Source of the DNA: Pseudomonadota bacterium | GTDB lineage: Bacteria > Pseudomonadota > Alphaproteobacteria > Acetobacterales > Acetobacteraceae | NCBI GenBank assembly: GCA_021807465.1 | Contig: JAKBCX010000035.1 | Coordinates: 1-8,951 of the forward strand | DNA length: 8,951 nucleotides | Reading direction: 5' to 3' | In this document: positions 5,451 through 8,951 of the stretch, in pieces | How positions within the stretch are numbered: the stretch's first letter is position 1 | Layout of the letters: the number at the start of each line of letters is the position of its first letter | Program-made: the position numbers and the translations under genes | The notes under the pieces: model-generated | Seen by the model: only the letters and a program-made list of their open reading frames with translations | Told to the model about the DNA's origin: nothing | Database searches by the model: none

Positions 5451-6271
5451 GCGGCAACAATCCGGTAAAGCTCGTCATCCACAAGCGGCGTCACGCCAAA
5501 CCAGGCGGCGAAGCCTGGCACGGCCTGGTGCAGCAACATGCCCAACCCCTCTACCGGCTTCAGCCCGCGCGCGGCGGCTTCCGCCAGCAAGGCGGTTTCC
5601 AGCGGTGCATACACAATATCCGCCACCGCCAGGCCCGGCGCGGCGCGTTCCAGGCTCATCTCTAAAGCTGGGTTATGCACCATGCCGAGCGACGTTGTGT
5701 TCACCAGCAGCGCATAATCGCCCAAAGCCGCCTCGCGCCGCGCCCAGGGCAGCACGCGGGCTGGGGGCAGGGCCGCGGCCAAAGCCTCGGCACGTTCTGG
5801 CGAGCGGTTGCAGATCGTCACTGCCGCACCTTCATTCTGCAAAGCGGCGGCAATGGCCCGCGCGGCACCGCCCGCGCCCAGAATCAGCACCGGCCCGGCG
5901 GCCGGGTTCACCCCATGGGCGCGCAGATTCGCCACAAACCCATACCCATCCGTATTCCGCCCTTCTATGCCGCGCGGGGTGAACAGCAGCGTGTTCACCG
6001 CCCCGGCCCGGCGGGCGAAATCTTCCACATGGGCGCACACGGCAAAAGCCGCCTCCTTGTGCGGAAGGGTCACATTGGCCCCGGCAAACCCGGCCTTGGC
6101 CAAGCCGTTCACGGCTTCGGCAAAATTTTCAGGTGCCACGGGCAGTGGCACATAGGCGCCGTCTATCTCATGGCGGTTCAGCCATGTGCCGTGGATTCGG
6201 GGGGAGCGGGAATGGGCGACCGGCCAGCCGATGACCCCGGCGAGCCGGGCTGAGCCGGTAAGGAGTCGCAT
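5447..6271 (-). CDS. aroE: Shikimate dehydrogenase
   Basis: Reduces 3-dehydroshikimate to shikimate with NADPH in aromatic amino acid synthesis. From ATG 6271 the protein has 274 residues, typical of AroE. Visible motifs are the substrate-binding VAHSRSP (18-24), NVTLPHK with the catalytic lysine (about 66-72), AVNT (about 91-94) leading to RNTDGYGF with the catalytic aspartate, the nucleotide loop GAGGAAR, the NRSPERAE segment typical of NADP binding, and the C-terminal GLGMLLHQA. A GTG at 6295 would add eight residues, but MRLLTGSARLAGVIGWP matches the usual length before the serine motif. No clear Shine-Dalgarno precedes 6271. Its first 94 bases overlap the 3' end of the mannosyltransferase gene in another frame, so translation probably depends on ribosomes finishing that gene. 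coaE starts within its stop. Confidence 0.93.
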   Translation of the reverse strand: MRLLTGSARLAGVIGWPVAHSRSPRIHGTWLNRHEIDGAYVPLPVAPENFAEAVNGLAKAGFAGANVTLPHKEAAFAVCAHVEDFARRAGAVNTLLFTPRGIEGRNTDGYGFVANLRAHGVNPAAGPVLILGAGGAARAIAAALQNEGAAVTICNRSPERAEALAAALPPARVLPWARREAALGDYALLVNTTSLGMVHNPALEMSLERAAPGLAVADIVYAPLETALLAEAAARGLKPVEGLGMLLHQAVPGFAAWFGVTPLVDDELYRIVAA

Positions 6272-7395
6272 GGCGCCACACCACCACGCCGCCACGCGCT
6301 TGCCAAGAGCAGCAGCAGCAGCACAGGGGCCAGATGCGCGAAGCGCGGCATCCAGGGCAGCAGCCCCGGCCCGAACCAGACAAGAAAGAACAGCACCGGC
6401 TCGCCCGGGAAAAACCCATGCCGTAACCTGTCCTGCACCAGCAGCGCCACGGCCAGCGATGCCCCCAGCAGGTCGTAAACATGCAGATACGGGCTGGCCA
6501 AGGCCGAGAGCACCAGCAGCGCCGCCGGGCTGCGCGTGAACAGTGCCGCCGCAATACAGGCCAGGCTCGCCACCCCTTGGGCCAGCAAGGCACCATGTGT
6601 GCCAATAAACGGCTTGGCCAGGGCAAATACGCTAATAAGCCCGCCCGCGAAATCTGGCGGCTGGCCGGTAAGCAGCACGTTGCTCATGGCCGGGCTGGTG
6701 AAGGTAATGAACCCGATCCACACTTTCGGCCCGAACACCGCCAGCGATGCCCCGGCCAGCAGCATGGCGGACAGTACCGCCCAGGCAAAGGCCAAACGCG
6801 AGCGCCGCAGCAAATTCAGTGGCAGCACCAGCCCAAGCTGCGGCTTTATAGTCGCCAGCCCAATCAGCGCCCCGGCCAAACGCGGCCTGGCCCCCAGCAG
6901 CAGCACCCCGCCGCCGATCAACGCTGTCATCAGCGCCGCGTTCTGGTGTTCCATCACATTTTCCAGGCTCGCCGGCGCCACCAGCATGGCCGCCACAAAC
7001 CACCAGTTCTTGCCCGCCAGCCGCAGCACAAAGGCCAGCAGCGCCAGCGTTGCCGCATCAAACGCAAGAACCGCCGGCCATGGCGGCAGCCAGTCGAAGG
7101 CGGAGGCGATCAGCCCGTAGCTGGGCGGGTAGCTCCACAAATGATAAGGTAATTGTCCATATAGCCCCTGCAGGAAGCTCTGATACGCCGTATGGTCGAA
7201 CAGAATGGATGCCTGGCCATGCAGCAGCAGGAAGCCGCCCGCCCATAAATCCAGCCCGTCGCGCAGCGCCTTGCCAGTCATGCCATGGTACTGGCCCCAG
7301 ATGATGGCGGCGGCCTCGCAACAGGAGGGAATGGCGCAAATGGCCAGGATCAGGGCCAGTTTCAGGCGGGTGTGGAATTGACTTTTTTCGGCCAT
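6178..7395 (-). CDS. GT87-family (DUF2029) integral membrane glycosyltransferase
   Basis: A 405-residue polytopic membrane protein resembling GT-C enzymes that transfer mannose from polyprenyl-phosphate-mannose. Hydrophobic segments recur throughout, the first at about 11-31 and further ones around 107-125, 132-141, 157-167, 173-191, 202-221, 268-286, 289-301, 308-320, 333-349 and 355-366. Family-like motifs are GLDLWAGGFLLLHG (47-60) with D49 in the lumenal catalytic-Asp region, LFDHTAYQ (65-72), WSYPPSY (87-93), EHQNAAL (149-155) and AGALIGLATIKPQLGLVLPL (174-193), the last being typical of GT87. The acceptor is unknown. The C-terminus after residue 372 is a proline/serine-rich hydrophilic tail lying wholly in the overlap with aroE, so it may be an extension made by loss of an earlier stop. 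It is first in the block leading into aroE-coaE-dnaQ and starts 50 bases from the divergent argD. Ribosome site weak. Confidence 0.8.
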   Translation of the reverse strand: MAEKSQFHTRLKLALILAICAIPSCCEAAAIIWGQYHGMTGKALRDGLDLWAGGFLLLHGQASILFDHTAYQSFLQGLYGQLPYHLWSYPPSYGLIASAFDWLPPWPAVLAFDAATLALLAFVLRLAGKNWWFVAAMLVAPASLENVMEHQNAALMTALIGGGVLLLGARPRLAGALIGLATIKPQLGLVLPLNLLRRSRLAFAWAVLSAMLLAGASLAVFGPKVWIGFITFTSPAMSNVLLTGQPPDFAGGLISVFALAKPFIGTHGALLAQGVASLACIAAALFTRSPAALLVLSALASPYLHVYDLLGASLAVALLVQDRLRHGFFPGEPVLFFLVWFGPGLLPWMPRFAHLAPVLLLLLLASAWRRGGVAPCDSLPAQPGSPGSSAGRSPIPAPPESTAHG

Positions 7396-7445
7396 GTGCG
7401 CTTTAGTCCCGGCTTTCTTTCGTTCCGCGCTTTGAAAGCATATTC
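7396..7445. promoter_or_regulatory. 50-base divergent promoter region
   Basis: Start codons of the mannosyltransferase (minus, 7395) and argD (plus, 7446) face away from each other across only 50 bases, so both promoters must lie here or reach into the opposing genes. I see no good -35/-10 pair. GAAAG at 7434-7438 is a weak ribosome site for argD. Confidence 0.4.
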
Positions 7446-8642
7446 ATGATCTCCGCGCTAATGCCGAATTACAACCGGGCCAATATTGCCTTCACCCATG
7501 GCCAGGGGGCCTGGCTGTTTGGCGAAGATGGCCGCCAATATCTCGATTTCGGCGCGGGCATTGCCACCTCCTCTTTAGGTCATGGCCATAAGCACCTGGC
7601 CACCGCCATCGCCGAGCAGGCCGCGAAGGTGATTCATGTGTCCAATTTGTACCGCGTGCCGCAGGCCGAGCGCCTGGCAGCGCGCTACGTGGCAGCCAGC
7701 TTCGCGGACAGCGTGTTTTTCTGCAATTCCGGCGCCGAGGCGAATGAGGGGCTGGTGAAGGCCATCCGCAAGGCGCAATCCGATGCCGGGCACCCGGAGC
7801 GCACCCGCATCATCTGTTTCGAGGGCGCATTCCATGGCCGTACCCTGGCCATGATCTCGGCCACCGGCAACCCGAAATATCTGGCCGGGTTTGGCGAGCC
7901 GGTGGAAGGGTTTGACCATGTGCCCTTCAACAATCTCAACGCCGTGCGCGCCGCCATCACGGCGGAAACGGCTGGCATTCTTGTGGAGCCGGTGCAGGGC
8001 GAAGGCGGCGTGCGTCCTGCTGCCCCCGATTTCCTGCGCGGCCTGCGCGCCGCGTGCGAAGAGTTTGGCCTGTTCCTGGGGTTCGATGAAGTGCAGACCG
8101 GCATGGGCCGGAGCGGCAAACTCTTCGCCCATGAGTGGGCTGGGGTAGAGCCGGATGTGCTTTCTTCCGCCAAGGGCATAGGCGGCGGTTTCCCCATGGC
8201 GGCGGTGCTGGCCAAAGAGCAGGTGGCCAAGGCGCTGGTGCCGGGCAGCCACGGCACCACCTATGGCGGCGGCCCGCTGGCCTGCGCCGCCGGCAATGCG
8301 GTGCTGGATGTGCTGCTGGCCGATGGTTTTTTGGACCAAGTGAACGATACCGCGACCTATCTGCGCGCCGGGCTGGAGCGGCTGGTGGCGGAACATTCCG
8401 GCATTTTTACCGAGGTGCGCGGCCTTGGCCTGTTACTGGGCCTGAAATGCACGGTGCCGAATGGCGATGCCCAGGCCGCCGCGCTGGCGGAAGGGCTGCT
8501 GACCGTGGCCGCGGGCGATAATGTGCTGCGCCTGGCCCCGCCTTTGATTATCGGCCGCGCGGAATGCGATGCGGCCCTGGAATTGCTCGGCAAAACGGCC
8601 AGTAAACTCGTGCTGGCGCAGACGGAAAGTGTGGCGAAGTAA
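7446..8642 (+). CDS. argD: Acetylornithine aminotransferase
   Basis: PLP-dependent class III aminotransferase that interconverts N-acetylglutamate semialdehyde and N-acetylornithine, using glutamate as amino donor, in arginine synthesis; family members can also act on succinyl-diaminopimelate in lysine synthesis. The 398 residues include SGAEAN (95-100) at the PLP phosphate, FHGRT (129-133), EPVQGEGG (181-188), [11 protein letters not shown] (214-224) with PLP-pyridine-contacting D214, the Schiff-base lysine K243 in [11 protein letters not shown] (240-250), [10 protein letters not shown] (271-280) and RLAPPL (362-367). All key residues are present. ATG 7446 is chosen by its upstream position; ATG 7461 would also give a normal ArgD N-terminus. 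The next gene begins one base after its stop and is argF, the usual alphaproteobacterial argD-argF pairing. Confidence 0.95.
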   Translation: MISALMPNYNRANIAFTHGQGAWLFGEDGRQYLDFGAGIATSSLGHGHKHLATAIAEQAAKVIHVSNLYRVPQAERLAARYVAASFADSVFFCNSGAEANEGLVKAIRKAQSDAGHPERTRIICFEGAFHGRTLAMISATGNPKYLAGFGEPVEGFDHVPFNNLNAVRAAITAETAGILVEPVQGEGGVRPAAPDFLRGLRAACEEFGLFLGFDEVQTGMGRSGKLFAHEWAGVEPDVLSSAKGIGGGFPMAAVLAKEQVAKALVPGSHGTTYGGGPLACAAGNAVLDVLLADGFLDQVNDTATYLRAGLERLVAEHSGIFTEVRGLGLLLGLKCTVPNGDAQAAALAEGLLTVAAGDNVLRLAPPLIIGRAECDAALELLGKTASKLVLAQTESVAK

Positions 8643-8643
8643 G

Positions 8644-8951
8644 ATGAGTGCCGTTGTGGAATTGCGTGCCGGCGCCCCCCGGCATTTTCTCGACCTGAAG
8701 GATTTCAGCAGCGCCGAGCTGCGCGCCTTGCTGGACTCCGCCGCTGCCCTTAAGCGCGCGCGCCGCGCCGGCAAAAAGCCGCTGGCGGGCAAAACGCTGG
8801 CCATGATCTTCGAGAAACCCTCCACCCGCACGCGCGTCTCGTTCGAGGTAGCGGTGAAGGAGCTGGGCGGCGACGCGGTGGTGCTGTCCTCGCGCGAGAT
8901 GCAGCTGGGGCGCGGCGAGACCATTGCGGATACGGCGCAGGTGCTTTCGCG
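8644..8951 (+). CDS. argF: Ornithine carbamoyltransferase, N-terminal part (cut by window end)
   Basis: Joins ornithine and carbamoyl phosphate to give citrulline in arginine synthesis. Only the first 102 codons are in the window; the frame is open to the last base. It begins [33 protein letters not shown] (56-68) contains the carbamoyl-phosphate-binding STRTR (60-64), and [12 protein letters not shown] (82-93) is the conserved segment that follows in ornithine carbamoyltransferases. The [10 protein letters not shown] version with STRTR distinguishes it from aspartate carbamoyltransferase. The ATG lies one base after the argD stop, so translation is probably coupled; no strong ribosome site is seen. 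The ornithine-binding half lies beyond the window. Confidence 0.93.
   Translation, partial: MSAVVELRAGAPRHFLDLKDFSSAELRALLDSAAALKRARRAGKKPLAGKTLAMIFEKPSTRTRVSFEVAVKELGGDAVVLSSREMQLGRGETIADTAQVLS

Noticed and set aside
4981..5982. Plus-strand 333-codon ORF opposite coaE and aroE
   Set aside because: Its product is low-complexity Ala/Arg/Pro/Ser sequence, an antisense shadow of two well-recognised genes in GC-rich DNA.
6481..7152. Plus-strand 223-codon ORF opposite the mannosyltransferase
   Set aside because: Gln/Arg-rich shadow of codons for a hydrophobic membrane protein; no ribosome site or domain.
7575..8396. Minus-strand 273-codon ORF opposite argD
   Set aside because: Shadow of a gene with all ArgD active-site motifs; the product has His/Gly/Gln-rich composition typical of antisense frames.
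1..8951. CRISPR arrays, tRNA or rRNA genes, insertion sequences and prophage genes
   Set aside because: I found no regularly spaced repeats, tRNA-like cloverleafs, transposase-like frames or phage genes; nearly all of the window is accounted for by housekeeping or metabolic genes.

Overview
The window reads as a GC-rich alphaproteobacterial chromosome segment. Three things support this: a CtrA-type regulator, an ornithine decarboxylase preceded by a leader that resembles the alphaproteobacterial speF RNA motif, and the compact aroE-coaE-dnaQ and argD-argF gene pairs. Rhodospirillales/Acetobacteraceae is a reasonable guess, but it is inference from gene style and composition only.

Layout. Positions 1-42 hold a strong intrinsic terminator for a gene that lies upstream of the window. 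An AT-rich intergenic stretch (43-339) follows, with an inverted repeat, paired TTAA half-sites and a possible promoter. It leads into a CtrA-like response regulator (340-1074) whose receiver domain has lost every catalytic residue, including the phospho-acceptor aspartate. A 401-base gap (1075-1475) then carries a structured RNA leader that ends in a helix covering the Shine-Dalgarno sequence of the next gene. That gene is a fold-III ornithine decarboxylase (1476-2708). After a perfect 11-bp intercistronic hairpin comes a D-2-hydroxyacid dehydrogenase (2757-3683), and then a small host-attachment-family protein (3751-4149).

On the minus strand, reading from 7395 down to 4195, is a tightly overlapping block: a GT87-type membrane mannosyltransferase, aroE (shikimate dehydrogenase), coaE (dephospho-CoA kinase) and dnaQ (DNA polymerase III epsilon). 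coaE and dnaQ each start inside an ATGA overlap with the gene before. The mannosyltransferase overlaps aroE by about 94 bases in a different frame, which is unusually long. Diverging from this block across a 50-base gap is the arginine pair argD (7446-8642) and argF (8644 to the window end, incomplete).

How the genes relate. argD and argF make and use ornithine on the way to arginine. The ornithine decarboxylase further left turns ornithine into putrescine and appears to be controlled by its RNA leader, so the window carries both the supply and the drain of ornithine, though in separate transcription units. The most notable items are the phosphorylation-incompetent CtrA paralogue and the decarboxylase leader with its Shine-Dalgarno-masking three-way junction.
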